Assembly: GCA_016792685.1 (NCBI GenBank) | Contig: JAEULQ010000030.1 | Span: forward strand, 1 to 47,956 | Direction: 5' to 3' | Origin: Tabrizicola sp. | GTDB lineage: Bacteria; Pseudomonadota; Alphaproteobacteria; Rhodobacterales; Rhodobacteraceae | Length of the DNA stretch: 47,956 bases | Shown here: piece after piece, positions 1-6,925 of the stretch | Numbering within the stretch: the first letter of the stretch is position 1 | How the letters are laid out: each line of letters opens with the position of its first letter | The notes under the pieces: model-generated | Told to the model about the DNA's origin: nothing | The model's input: only the letters and a program-made list of their open reading frames with translations | The model's database searches: none | Position numbers and translations under genes: made by a program

Positions 1-1260
1 GACTGCATTCTCGTGTGCGCCAACTACTGTGAATTCGGCACACAACAGGTTCACTGCTTCTGCCATGTCCAGAGGAAGCTGGTTCCGCTCACCCACCAGA
101 TATGCAGCGTAAGCTTCGGCAAATAGCTGGTCCCTGTCTGCCTCAAGCTGATCGAACCTCACTTGTCGAGCCCGCACGGGCATCCAGCGTGTGTGTCCGG
201 TAGGATCGTTCAGGATTTCATCGTCATTGGTCGTGACGACAAAGCTGACCCGCCGTTGGATGACCGTTTCGTCATTGGAGAACTTGGGCGTGAACTTGTC
301 TTCCCTACGCGACAGAAACGACTTCAGCGCGTTCTGATCTGCCTTGCCGATCCCAACCCCTTCGGAGATTTCTACCAGCCATTTGCTGCGAAGCTGGTTA
401 CCGGTGGTCACTTCGTTGTTGATGTCGCGTAGACCGGAGTCCATCCAGGACGGATCACCTACCAGGATGCGACACAAGCTCGATTTTCCTACCCCCTGCT
501 CGCCGAACAGGATCAGCGACCGCTTGCACTCGCATCCTGGGTCCATGGCACGTTCGACCATCCCGATCAGGAACTTCCGACCGATTGCGCGGGTCTCAGG
601 CGTGTCCTCAGCCCCGGCGTAGTCAATCAGCCAGCTATCCAACCGGCCTTCACCATCATGCTTTGGAAGGCCCTGGATGTGTTCTTGCAGGGTGTCGATA
701 TGGGTCTCCTGCCCAACCAGGGCCACGGCTTTTGCTACGGCCTTGTCCGACATGCTGGTCATATCTGTGTTCTGATGAACCCAGACTTCAACTGCCGTCG
801 TGTCGGCAGATGTCCAGGTAGCCGGTGAGCAAGCGTCTGCATCAATGTTGCGAACCCGCACCAACGAGTGCAGGAAGGTATCGTAAGCGACCGAACCGGC
901 CAGAGCCGGTGCGTGGCGCATCGTCACCAGCATGTTTCCCGTGTTGGCATACGGATAGCCGTTACCGTTGAGCTTCAGCAGGGATGTCCAGTCCTCTGTG
1001 CTAGAGGTATCAGGCACAGGCACATGGGCGGGCGCTACAGAGCGGATGGCCGGTTCCACGAGTGCTGGGGTGGCTTGCGCTGCAACAGGCTCTACGGGCC
1101 GGGAATGGGCCTCTTTCTTGGCCAACGCTCGTGCTGTCCGATCTTTCAAGTGTTCCATCGAAAGTGTCTTGGTGGCCGAGGCTTCTGCCGATCCCACGAT
1201 GTCGCGTTGTTCAGTCTCTGCGGGACGGGACCGCAATGCAGCTAGTTGAAGTCTTGCCAT
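1..1260 (-). CDS. VapE/VirE-family replication ATPase, partial (runs off left edge)
   Basis: Reading leftward from the ATG at 1260 there are 420 codons with no stop before the window edge. Residues 1-80 are Ala/Pro-rich. Then comes a segment typical of VapE-like proteins (NANALIALR-like 'GYPYANTGNMLVTMR' near residue 101), followed by a Walker A GEQGVGKS (253-260), a Walker B-like KWLVEISE (293-300) and a sensor/arginine-finger region 'TTNDDEILNDPTGHTRW' (343-359). This order is that of the VirE/VapE domain (COG5545) found in replication modules of satellite phages and integrative islands, where it usually works as the replicative helicase-type ATPase next to a primase activity. Start supported by GGAGAG 11 bases upstream. 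It shares its direction with the 72-residue gene upstream. The family is clear; its exact role here is inferred. Confidence 0.85.
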   Translation of the reverse strand, partial: MARLQLAALRSRPAETEQRDIVGSAEASATKTLSMEHLKDRTARALAKKEAHSRPVEPVAAQATPALVEPAIRSVAPAHVPVPDTSSTEDWTSLLKLNGNGYPYANTGNMLVTMRHAPALAGSVAYDTFLHSLVRVRNIDADACSPATWTSADTTAVEVWVHQNTDMTSMSDKAVAKAVALVGQETHIDTLQEHIQGLPKHDGEGRLDSWLIDYAGAEDTPETRAIGRKFLIGMVERAMDPGCECKRSLILFGEQGVGKSSLCRILVGDPSWMDSGLRDINNEVTTGNQLRSKWLVEISEGVGIGKADQNALKSFLSRREDKFTPKFSNDETVIQRRVSFVVTTNDDEILNDPTGHTRWMPVRARQVRFDQLEADRDQLFAEAYAAYLVGERNQLPLDMAEAVNLLCAEFTVVGAHENAV

Positions 1261-1312
1261 GATATTCTCATCTCTCCGGTCTTTGCCGGTGTTGAAGTTT
1301 CGATGAGGATGA

Positions 1313-1333
1313 CTAAATAAGCTTATAGATCAT
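1313..1333 (-). other. Six-codon minicistron ahead of the VapE gene
   Basis: On the minus strand a strong AGGAG lies seven bases before an ATG that opens a reading frame of only six codons (MIYKLI, then TAG). It ends about 50 bases before the start of the VapE-like gene. Phage minigenes and leader peptides have this shape, but no function can be read from the sequence, and the frame could be fortuitous. Confidence 0.3.
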
Positions 1334-1348
1334 TTTAGTTCTCCTCAG

Positions 1349-1378
1349 GGGCCGTGCGGGTGTCAAACCGTGCGGCCC
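1349..1378. other. 11-bp stem-loop in the leader of the VapE gene
   Basis: Arms GGGCCGTGCGG and CCGTGCGGCCC around an 8-base loop form a full 11-bp stem as plus-strand RNA (with two G-U pairs). As minus-strand RNA the same arms meet one or more A-C mismatches. It lies between the 72-residue gene and the VapE gene, both minus-strand, and is followed on the plus strand by AATTATTTT, which resembles a terminator reading rightward. No plus-strand gene feeding it is visible. Confidence 0.4.
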
Positions 1379-1385
1379 AATTATT

Positions 1386-1604
1386 TTAGGCGGCTTTCTG
1401 CTTTTCAGCCGCTTCCTGTTCAAGCACCAGGCGGAGTTCCAAAAGACCCAATACCAGTGCCTGGTGATCAACATTGTTGATCAGTTCGCGTAGTGCAGCA
1501 AAAATTTTAGGCCGATGCTGCACATCGACCCAAAACCGTATCTCCTGCATGCCTTCACGGCGACGGCTGGAATAGCTGCTTGGAAATTCCTTCTTCGCGT
1601 TCAT
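1386..1604 (-). CDS. Small hypothetical protein, 72 aa
   Basis: I do not recognise this protein. It is basic at the N-terminus (residues 1-17), with a central strand-like 'QEIRFWVDVQHRP' (20-32) and a long helical, Ala/Glu/Leu-rich C-terminus that ends in lysines and alanines. A good AGGAG lies 9 bases before the ATG. It precedes the VapE-like gene on the same strand, so the two may form one early replication or control operon of the island. A small DNA-binding (regulatory or excisionase-like) role would fit the place but no helix-turn-helix can be pointed to. Confidence 0.6.
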   Translation of the reverse strand: MNAKKEFPSSYSSRRREGMQEIRFWVDVQHRPKIFAALRELINNVDHQALVLGLLELRLVLEQEAAEKQKAA

Positions 1605-1667
1605 GTTCAGTTGCTCCTATTCATCCCACACACCTATTTAGCAAAGTGTTCCAAATTCCCGCACAGG

Positions 1668-1712
1668 TTCCGGAACTTTCGTTAAGGGTGCTTTAGGTCA
1701 AAAGTTCCGGAA
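1668..1712. promoter_or_regulatory. Perfect 12-bp inverted repeat upstream of the leftward replication genes
   Basis: TTCCGGAACTTT at 1668-1679 is repeated in exact inversion as AAAGTTCCGGAA at 1701-1712, with 21 bases between. The left arm lies in a 10-bp palindrome GTTCCGGAAC (1667-1676). It lies 63 bases upstream of the 72-residue gene, where a promoter/operator would be. The half-site GTTCC/GGAAC is also the half-site of the twin operators at 3740 and 3803, so the same regulator family could act at both places (inference). Confidence 0.55.
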
Positions 1713-1828
1713 GGGAAGAGGATGGGCGAACTATTGTGTGGTGAGGGATGGCGAAGCAATCGTGTTATGCCAGCGCAGCGCCCTTCTCCTGGGTCTATCC
1801 GGTCACGGCATTCCTCGGAAGCTTACTA

Positions 1829-2072
1829 GGGTCTAATGCAGGGCATAGAAATTGCGATTAAGCCACACCTTAAAGTATTGATCTTGAATGACAATTCAGG
1901 TTTGGGGTCTAAAGGCGCAAAATGCGGCCCAACCTTTACTGTAGAGGGATACCACCCTATACATAGGATACCCATGTAGTAGCTATCTCGTCACTATATC
2001 CCCATACTATTAAACCCTTAGACCCTAAATCATAGAAAAATTAGGAAAAACAGCCACTTATATGGGGTCTAA
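1829..2072. repeat. Four GGGTCTAA repeats in an AT-rich non-coding stretch
   Basis: GGGTCTAA occurs at 1829-1836, 1905-1912 and 2065-2072 on the plus strand and in inverse orientation at 2018-2025. Two copies are preceded by an additional G. A small near-palindrome CCTAT-AC-ATAGG lies between them (about 1956-1967). The surrounding 1621-2220 is the most AT-rich part of the window and holds no convincing gene. Next to a VapE-type replication gene, such repeats could be iterons of an origin or operators. Neither can be decided from sequence alone. Confidence 0.45.
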
Positions 2073-2299
2073 GCAGACCTCAATACAGGTTCAAACAACC
2101 ATTTTTGGGGTTCAATCATGAGTTACCCAGGAATTAAACTCTCCCAGGGCCGAACGCCTTCGGCGTCCGGGTTGCCCACCTGACGGCGGGCAGGCGGATA
2201 GTGCTTCGCTTCTAGGATTCAGACATTCAGGGATTCCTCATCTTCTTGCTCATCGCGTGAGCCTATCCGCTCGTGGTCGTTAGACCAGCAACCCGGAGT

Positions 2300-2324
2300 T
2301 CTCTGGCCGCGTTGCGGCCAGAGA
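2300..2324. other. 11-bp perfect hairpin downstream of the leftward 145-aa gene
   Basis: TCTCTGGCCGC and GCGGCCAGAGA flank a three-base loop (GTT). It lies 215 bases past the stop of the leftward 145-residue gene. There is no T-tract on either side, so it is not a textbook intrinsic terminator. It may still block transcription or protect a 3' end. Confidence 0.4.
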
Positions 2325-2538
2325 GAGTCAGGCCCTGAGCGTGAATTTGAATCCAGGATTGATTCATGTCTGCGGTGGTGCGCTGTGGCGATGCACCGGA
2401 GAGGGGCGCTGCGCTGGCATGACACGATGGCTTCGCCTCATCAGCCATACTGGGTCAACTCCGAAGGATATTGCCCTGTTCACGTGTGGGGCTGAAAAGT
2501 GTGTATCTACGAATAGCCTTTGGCAGCGGTCGGATCGG

Positions 2539-2976
2539 TCAGCAGGACCGGTAAGGCGCGTCATAAAGGCCGAAGACCGGGCGTTCTCCCGCCTTCTCGA
2601 TTTCCAGGATCGTGAGATACCAAGCCGACCCTGTCGCCATCGATAGGCCGTGATCCGGATGATCGAGTCCAGTTTCCTCGCGCAGGCGTCGCCGGGCGAT
2701 CTGAGTGCCCCGCAGTCGCTGCACCAACCTCCCGGCGATCCCCGGGTGCCCGCCAATCTCCAACATTGCCTGGTGAAGATACGGTTGCAGAAGCGCAAGA
2801 TACCGGGCGGTTGCCATCCTCCGAACTTCCCGCTCGAACTCGCTCCTGACGTCGAGCAGCGGCAGCGAGGCATGACGTCTGACGGCATTCCGGTGCCAGA
2901 TAGCTCCGAGGATGCGCTCCCGATCCTCCCGGGTGGCCTGTGTGGACTGGGTCGCATGTTTCGCTTCATTGGTCAT
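2539..2976 (-). CDS. Hypothetical protein, 145 aa
   Basis: Not recognised. The protein is strongly charged and largely helical. The N-terminal 15 residues are polar, then a helix 'REDRERILGAIWHRNAVRRH' region (16-35) and an Arg-rich middle (48-100) suggest a nucleic-acid or membrane-surface contact. The C-terminus (residues 110-145) is strand-like. A purine-rich GGGGGGAT lies about 8 bases before the ATG. It is the last gene of a leftward set with the zinc-ribbon membrane protein and the XRE regulator, so it is probably controlled by that regulator. No catalytic motif is visible. Confidence 0.6.
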   Translation of the reverse strand: MTNEAKHATQSTQATREDRERILGAIWHRNAVRRHASLPLLDVRSEFEREVRRMATARYLALLQPYLHQAMLEIGGHPGIAGRLVQRLRGTQIARRRLREETGLDHPDHGLSMATGSAWYLTILEIEKAGERPVFGLYDAPYRSC

Positions 2977-3040
2977 GAATCGATCCCCCCTAATCTGCAG
3001 GTCGAACCGTCTCCGTAAGCTCGGCGTGACGGCGCTGTCT

Positions 3041-3514
3041 TCACCTAACCAGCCCTATGATGCTTGCCCAAACACCTGCGTCCGAAACGGCAACGACCGG
3101 GTTGGCAAGTCGGATGTCGATCTGGATATCGTGGCGCGTGAATGCCGAGAGGCCAAACGCGATCAGACAGCCACCAAGCGCCAACAGCAAGATCGCCAAG
3201 CCCATGAAGGTTGGGATGAAGAGTCCAACGATCAAGAACAGCATGCTGAATGCGAGGCAGGCCGAACCGAACTTCTGCCGCATGTTGTAGGTTTTCGTCT
3301 CGATTGCCATCCGGTGACCGAGGGCTTCGTAGGCGGCATCAGGATGATGGGCTCGTAGATGTTCGATGACGCGCTCAAGCTTTGGGTGCAGCCAATCGTT
3401 CACCCGCCCGCATCCTGGGCAGGCTTGAGCGTCAGTCGAGATTGAGCGACCGCAGGCTGGACAAGGGATCAGAGCCACATGGTCTGAAGTGTTGGAATCA
3501 GGCATGCTCCCCAT
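3041..3514 (-). CDS. Zinc-ribbon membrane protein, 157 aa
   Basis: The N-terminus carries a four-cysteine zinc ribbon (C18-x2-C21 ... C32-x2-C35, 'CPACGRS' and 'CPGCGR'), as in zinc_ribbon_2 proteins. A basic amphipathic stretch (40-78) is followed by two closely spaced hydrophobic segments (about 83-103 and 105-126), with a short soluble tail. Its start overlaps the end of the XRE gene upstream, which argues for translational coupling. A second ATG lies three codons in. The layout, a small cytosolic sensor domain fused to a membrane hairpin, occurs in several defence and stress proteins, but the family does not fix a function. Confidence 0.65.
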   Translation of the reverse strand: MGSMPDSNTSDHVALIPCPACGRSISTDAQACPGCGRVNDWLHPKLERVIEHLRAHHPDAAYEALGHRMAIETKTYNMRQKFGSACLAFSMLFLIVGLFIPTFMGLAILLLALGGCLIAFGLSAFTRHDIQIDIRLANPVVAVSDAGVWASIIGLVR

Positions 3515-3728
3515 CCTCTTCGCCAGTGTGGTCCGGCTCCCCGGCCAAAATCAGATCAGCAGGACCAACCTGGCCCGCCGTCTCTCGATGGATAGCGTTC
3601 AGGATGCGACGGCTCGGCACAGCCAAGCCGTCCCTAGCCCGCAGAATCGATGATGCGCTGGTGCCGCATCGCCGGGCGAACTCCCGCAGGCTGAGGTGAT
3701 TGGTGGCGAGGAATTCGGCGAGTTTCAT
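3498..3728 (-). CDS. XRE/Cro-like HTH regulator, 76 aa
   Basis: A compact helix-turn-helix fills residues 1-60: 'LSLREFARRCGTSASSILRARDG' (12-34) matches the Cro/YdaS pattern of a scaffold helix, turn and recognition helix. The C-terminus is acidic (GEEDGEHA). It is divergent from the XRE gene that leads the hsd operon. The space between holds two matching operators (3740-3755 and 3803-3818), one of which lies only 12 bases upstream of this start, so autorepression is likely. It heads a leftward operon with the zinc-ribbon protein, whose start it overlaps. Confidence 0.75.
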   Translation of the reverse strand: MKLAEFLATNHLSLREFARRCGTSASSILRARDGLAVPSRRILNAIHRETAGQVGPADLILAGEPDHTGEEDGEHA

Positions 3729-3739
3729 GTTGCCTTGTA

Positions 3740-3755
3740 TTCCGGGATATGGAAC
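3740..3755. promoter_or_regulatory. Operator 1 of the divergent XRE switch
   Basis: TTCCGGGATATGGAAC is a copy of the consensus TTCCGNNATATGGAAC shared with operator 2. It is an interrupted palindrome with half-sites TTCC/GGAA. It sits 12 bases upstream of the leftward XRE start and so probably covers that gene's promoter. Confidence 0.6.
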
Positions 3756-3802
3756 GATTCGCTAGTGTTTATCTCCGATTACGCGATTTTTCTTTCCAAC
3801 TG

Positions 3803-3818
3803 TTCCGTAATATGGAAC
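3803..3818. promoter_or_regulatory. Operator 2 of the divergent XRE switch
   Basis: TTCCGTAATATGGAAC lies within an extended palindrome TGTTCC...GGAACA. It differs from operator 1 in two central bases. The two copies are 63 bases apart, about six helical turns, so they lie on the same DNA face and could support looping or cooperative binding. It precedes the hsd operon and its XRE gene; TATAGG directly after it could be the -10 of the rightward promoter. Confidence 0.65.
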
Positions 3819-3848
3819 ACTATAGGGAGTAACCGTGGAACTACGTCC

Positions 3849-4274
3849 GTGCTCAACGCCAACATCCGCGCGATTCGGCTTCAAGCTGGCCTCAGCCTCG
3901 ACAAGGCTGCACTTCGCACTGGCCTATCAAAAAGCGATCTGTCGCGCTTGGAGAACGGCCACAGTCCAATCACGGCCACCAAACTGGAGGTCATCGCTAC
4001 CGCTTATGGCGTCCGTGCTGGTGATCTCTTCGATGGCCAGATCGTCCCGGTTCAAGACGATATGAACCTGGATCACCTGGATCACCTGGGACAGGTCGTG
4101 GAGATGGTCGAACGCATCATCATCGCTCTCGACACTCGGCCTCGCCCCGAGAAGGTTCGGAAAGCGGTGGTGGAAACCATGCGCCTCTCGCGCCAGGACG
4201 CCTTGCGCACCACTGATGCACATTTCGACCCAACGCGCTACACGGGCTTAATCAAAGCGATTTTTGAGGACTGA
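3849..4274 (+). CDS. XRE-family HTH regulator heading the hsd operon, 141 aa
   Basis: From the GTG at 3849 the product begins 'MLNANIRAIRLQAGLSLDKAA' in type, the usual opening of an XRE protein, with HTH residues about 3-58 ('TGLSKSDLSRLENGHSPIT' is the turn and recognition helix). The C-terminal 80 residues are acidic then helical and are not recognised. In-frame codons upstream of 3849 show no protein-like sequence. An AGGGAG at 3824 lies too far away for an ideal site, so the start is not certain. The stop lies 4 bases before hsdM, so it is in one operon with the type I genes. It acts like the controller (C) proteins of some restriction systems, in my inference. Confidence 0.72.
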   Translation: MLNANIRAIRLQAGLSLDKAALRTGLSKSDLSRLENGHSPITATKLEVIATAYGVRAGDLFDGQIVPVQDDMNLDHLDHLGQVVEMVERIIIALDTRPRPEKVRKAVVETMRLSRQDALRTTDAHFDPTRYTGLIKAIFED

Positions 4275-4278
4275 CCTA

Positions 4279-5784
4279 ATGAACCCTGTCACCCAGACCG
4301 AAATCAACAAGGCAGCATGGGGGGCCTGCGACACTTTCCGGGGTGTGGTCGATCCGTCAGTTTACAAGGACTACGTGCTGACGCTGCTGTTCCTGAAATA
4401 CCTCAGCGATGTCTGGAAAGATCATCGCGCCCGGTATGAGGCCGAACACCCCGAGCACCCCGAACTGGTCGATGCCATGATGCTCCAGGAATCCTTCGTC
4501 CTGCCACCCCACGCCAGTTTCGATGCCCTACACAAGCGGCGGCATGAGGCTGGCAATGGGGAACGCATCGACAAGGCTCTGCATGCCATCGAGGATGCCA
4601 ACATCTCCAAGCTGCGAGATGTGTTCCAGGACATCAGCTTCAACAGCAACAAGTTGGGGGACGAGGAACAGAAGAACGACATCATCCGCCACCTGCTGGA
4701 GGATTTCGCCAAGCCCGCCCTCGATCTTCGCCCGTCCCGGGTGGGTCAACTCGATATCATCGGCGGGGCATACGAATACCTTATCAGCCGGTTCGCGGCC
4801 ACGGCGGGCAAAAAAGCAGGTGAATTTTACACGCCTGCCGAGGTCTCGGACCTCATGGCCCGGCTGGTGGACCCACAGGAGGGGGATGACATCTGTGACC
4901 CCACCTGTGGCTCTGCCTCGCTGTTGATGAAATGCGGTCGGTTGATCCGGGAACGGACCGGAACCAAACGCTATGCCCTGTTCGGACAGGAGGCCATCGG
5001 CTCCACCTGGGCCCTCGCCAAGATGAACCTCTTCCTCCATGGCGAAGAGAACCACCAGGTCGAATGGGGCGATACGATCCGGAACCCCAAGCTGCGCACC
5101 CAGGATGATCTGTTGCGGCACTTCGATGTGGTCGTGGCCAACCCGCCGTTCAGTCTGGAGAAGTGGGGCGTCGAGACGGCTGAGAAGGACAAGTTCAGCC
5201 GGTTCCGCCGGGGTGTCCCGCCCAAGACCAAGGGCGACTATGCCTTCATTCTGCACATGATCGAAACCCTGAAACCCCGCACCGGGCGCATGGCGGTGGT
5301 GGTGCCCAATGGGGTTCTTTTCCGGGGATCGACCGAGGGGACCATCCGCCAGAAGCTGGTCGAGGAGAACCTTCTCGATGCCGTCATCGGCCTGCCCGAC
5401 AAGCTGTTCTTCGGGACCAGCATCCCGGCGGCGATCCTGGTATTCCGCAAGCGCAAATCCGACGACTCAGTAATCTTCATCGATGCCAGCCGGGAGTATG
5501 AGGAAGGCACCAACCAGAACCGCCTTGGCCCCACCCAGGTGGACAAGATCGTGGCCACCTATCTGGCCCGCACCACGGTGGAGAAATTCGCCTTCCGGGC
5601 CACACTGGCAGACATCCGGGCCAACGACTTCAACCTGAACCTGCCCCGCTATGTCGATACCTACCAAGAGGAAGGCCAGATCGACCTGATGGCCATCCGG
5701 GCCGAACGGCTGCGGCTGAAATCCGCGATGGAGGGTCTGGAGACCCGAATGGCCGGGTATTTGCGGGAGCTTGGGTATGAGTAG
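4279..5784 (+). CDS. hsdM: Type I restriction-modification system, DNA methyltransferase subunit HsdM
   Basis: The 501-residue product is full length for HsdM. The N-terminal helical domain (residues 7-150) precedes the adenine-methyltransferase core: SAM-binding motif I DPTCGSASLL (207-216) and catalytic motif IV NPPF (288-291). 'GEFYTPAEV' (181-189) is the conserved loop of N6-adenine type I enzymes. It would methylate adenine in the target chosen by HsdS, and forms M2S1 and R2M2S1 complexes. The start at 4279 was chosen over the upstream ATG at 4264 because MNPVTQTEINKAAW is the usual opening. It overlaps hsdS by 8 bases. Confidence 0.95.
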   Translation: MNPVTQTEINKAAWGACDTFRGVVDPSVYKDYVLTLLFLKYLSDVWKDHRARYEAEHPEHPELVDAMMLQESFVLPPHASFDALHKRRHEAGNGERIDKALHAIEDANISKLRDVFQDISFNSNKLGDEEQKNDIIRHLLEDFAKPALDLRPSRVGQLDIIGGAYEYLISRFAATAGKKAGEFYTPAEVSDLMARLVDPQEGDDICDPTCGSASLLMKCGRLIRERTGTKRYALFGQEAIGSTWALAKMNLFLHGEENHQVEWGDTIRNPKLRTQDDLLRHFDVVVANPPFSLEKWGVETAEKDKFSRFRRGVPPKTKGDYAFILHMIETLKPRTGRMAVVVPNGVLFRGSTEGTIRQKLVEENLLDAVIGLPDKLFFGTSIPAAILVFRKRKSDDSVIFIDASREYEEGTNQNRLGPTQVDKIVATYLARTTVEKFAFRATLADIRANDFNLNLPRYVDTYQEEGQIDLMAIRAERLRLKSAMEGLETRMAGYLRELGYE

Positions 5785-6925
5785 TGCTCCATATGCGGCA
5801 CTTGGCGAGGTCACGTAAATTACCAAACTTGCAGGCTTCGAATACACTAAGCACTTTGACTATGAAGTCGGCGGTGATGTTATTCTGCTCCGCAGCATGA
5901 ACATCAGAAATGGGCGATTGGACCTCACTGATGCTAGGACAATGCCGTCCGAAATTTCCGATGCGCTCCCGCGATCAAAGCTAAAGGCCGGTGACATCGT
6001 TTTGGGCTACGTTGGCTCTCAACTTGGAAACTTGGCCAAGATCGAAGAAGACAACCGCTTTCATCTTGCACCAAACGTGGCACTTATTCGGCCCACAACA
6101 AACGTGGATTCGAATTACCTACTTCAATACATGCAGGGGCCACTCTACCAATCGGTGCTTTGGTCGCTTGCAAGCTCCACGGGACAGCCCGCTCTGAGCA
6201 TGAGCAATATCCGGCTTTCCACGATATGGTTGCCACCCCTCCCCGAACAACAAAAGATCGCGGAAATCCTGGGCACCTGGGACAAGGCCATCGAGACGAC
6301 AGAGGCCCTGCTGGCCAACACCCGCACCCAGAAACGCGCCCTGATGCAATCCCTTCTCACTGGCACCCGCCGGTTTCCAGGATTTGAGGATCACCCATGG
6401 CGTGAGGTGCGGTTGGGAGATGTGTGTGAGATTCGAAAAGGTGAACAGAAATCGAAGAGCACTCTTGGTTCAGGTGGTCAGTTTCCGGTTATCAACGGTG
6501 GCGTTACGCCCTCAGGCTATTCGGATGATTGGAACACAGAAGCCGGAACCATTACCATCAGTGAAGGGGGGAACTCGTGTGGGTTTGCCAATCTCATCGA
6601 TGTTCCTTTTTGGAGCGGTGGCCACTGCTACACCTTGGAAAACCTGCGGATAAACCGCGACTATCTCTTCCATTGGCTAAAGTATCAGGAAGCAGCGATC
6701 ATGCGGCTCCGCGTCGGATCAGGGCTTCCAAACATTCAAAAAAAAGCCATTGCCAGCTTCCCGGTCTCTGTCCCGTGTGCAGAGGAACAATCCAAGATTG
6801 CCGCTGCGATATCGTGCATTCATGATGAAGAAACATCCATCTACGACGACCTCAGCCACCTCCGCAGCGAGAAGAAGTCCCTGATGCAGCAACTCCTGAC
6901 TGGCAAACGGCGGGTTGCTGTATGA
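5777..6925 (+). pseudogene. hsdS: Type I specificity subunit HsdS with in-frame stop at codon 14
   Basis: Reading from the ATG at 5777 (overlapping the hsdM stop) gives MSSAPYAALGEVT, then TAA at 5816-5818, then straight on in the same frame 'ITKLAGFEYTKHFDYEVGG...', the normal start of a first target-recognition domain. The remainder is complete: conserved region 'LPEQQKIAEILGTWDKAIETTEALL' in type, second target-recognition domain (about 155-330) and final 'LMQQLLTGKRR'. With the stop read through the protein is 382 residues, normal for HsdS. Only an ATG at 5897 without a Shine-Dalgarno sequence could restart translation, and it would lose about 40 residues of the first recognition domain. 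So the specificity subunit is probably inactive, or there is a sequencing error or suppression. Confidence 0.85.

Larger units (their letters stand above)
1621..2538. other. Long intergenic region, about 920 bases
   Basis: No reading frame here has both a plausible ribosome-binding site and protein-like composition. The left two thirds are AT-rich and carry the inverted repeat at 1668-1712 and the GGGTCTAA repeats. The right third is more GC-rich and holds a hairpin at 2300-2324. A 61-codon minus-strand frame at 2263-2448 has fairly protein-like composition but no Shine-Dalgarno sequence, so it is not called. Confidence 0.5.

Noticed and set aside
163-1262. Several plus-strand open frames (60-125 codons)
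   Set aside because: They lie opposite the VapE-like gene, whose minus-strand frame shows clear family motifs throughout; composition of the plus frames is not protein-like.
1829-2072. CRISPR-like array
   Set aside because: The GGGTCTAA repeats are 8 bases long, unevenly spaced and partly inverted; not a CRISPR.
2263-2448. 61-codon minus-strand frame
   Set aside because: Composition is tolerable but there is no ribosome-binding site and no context support.
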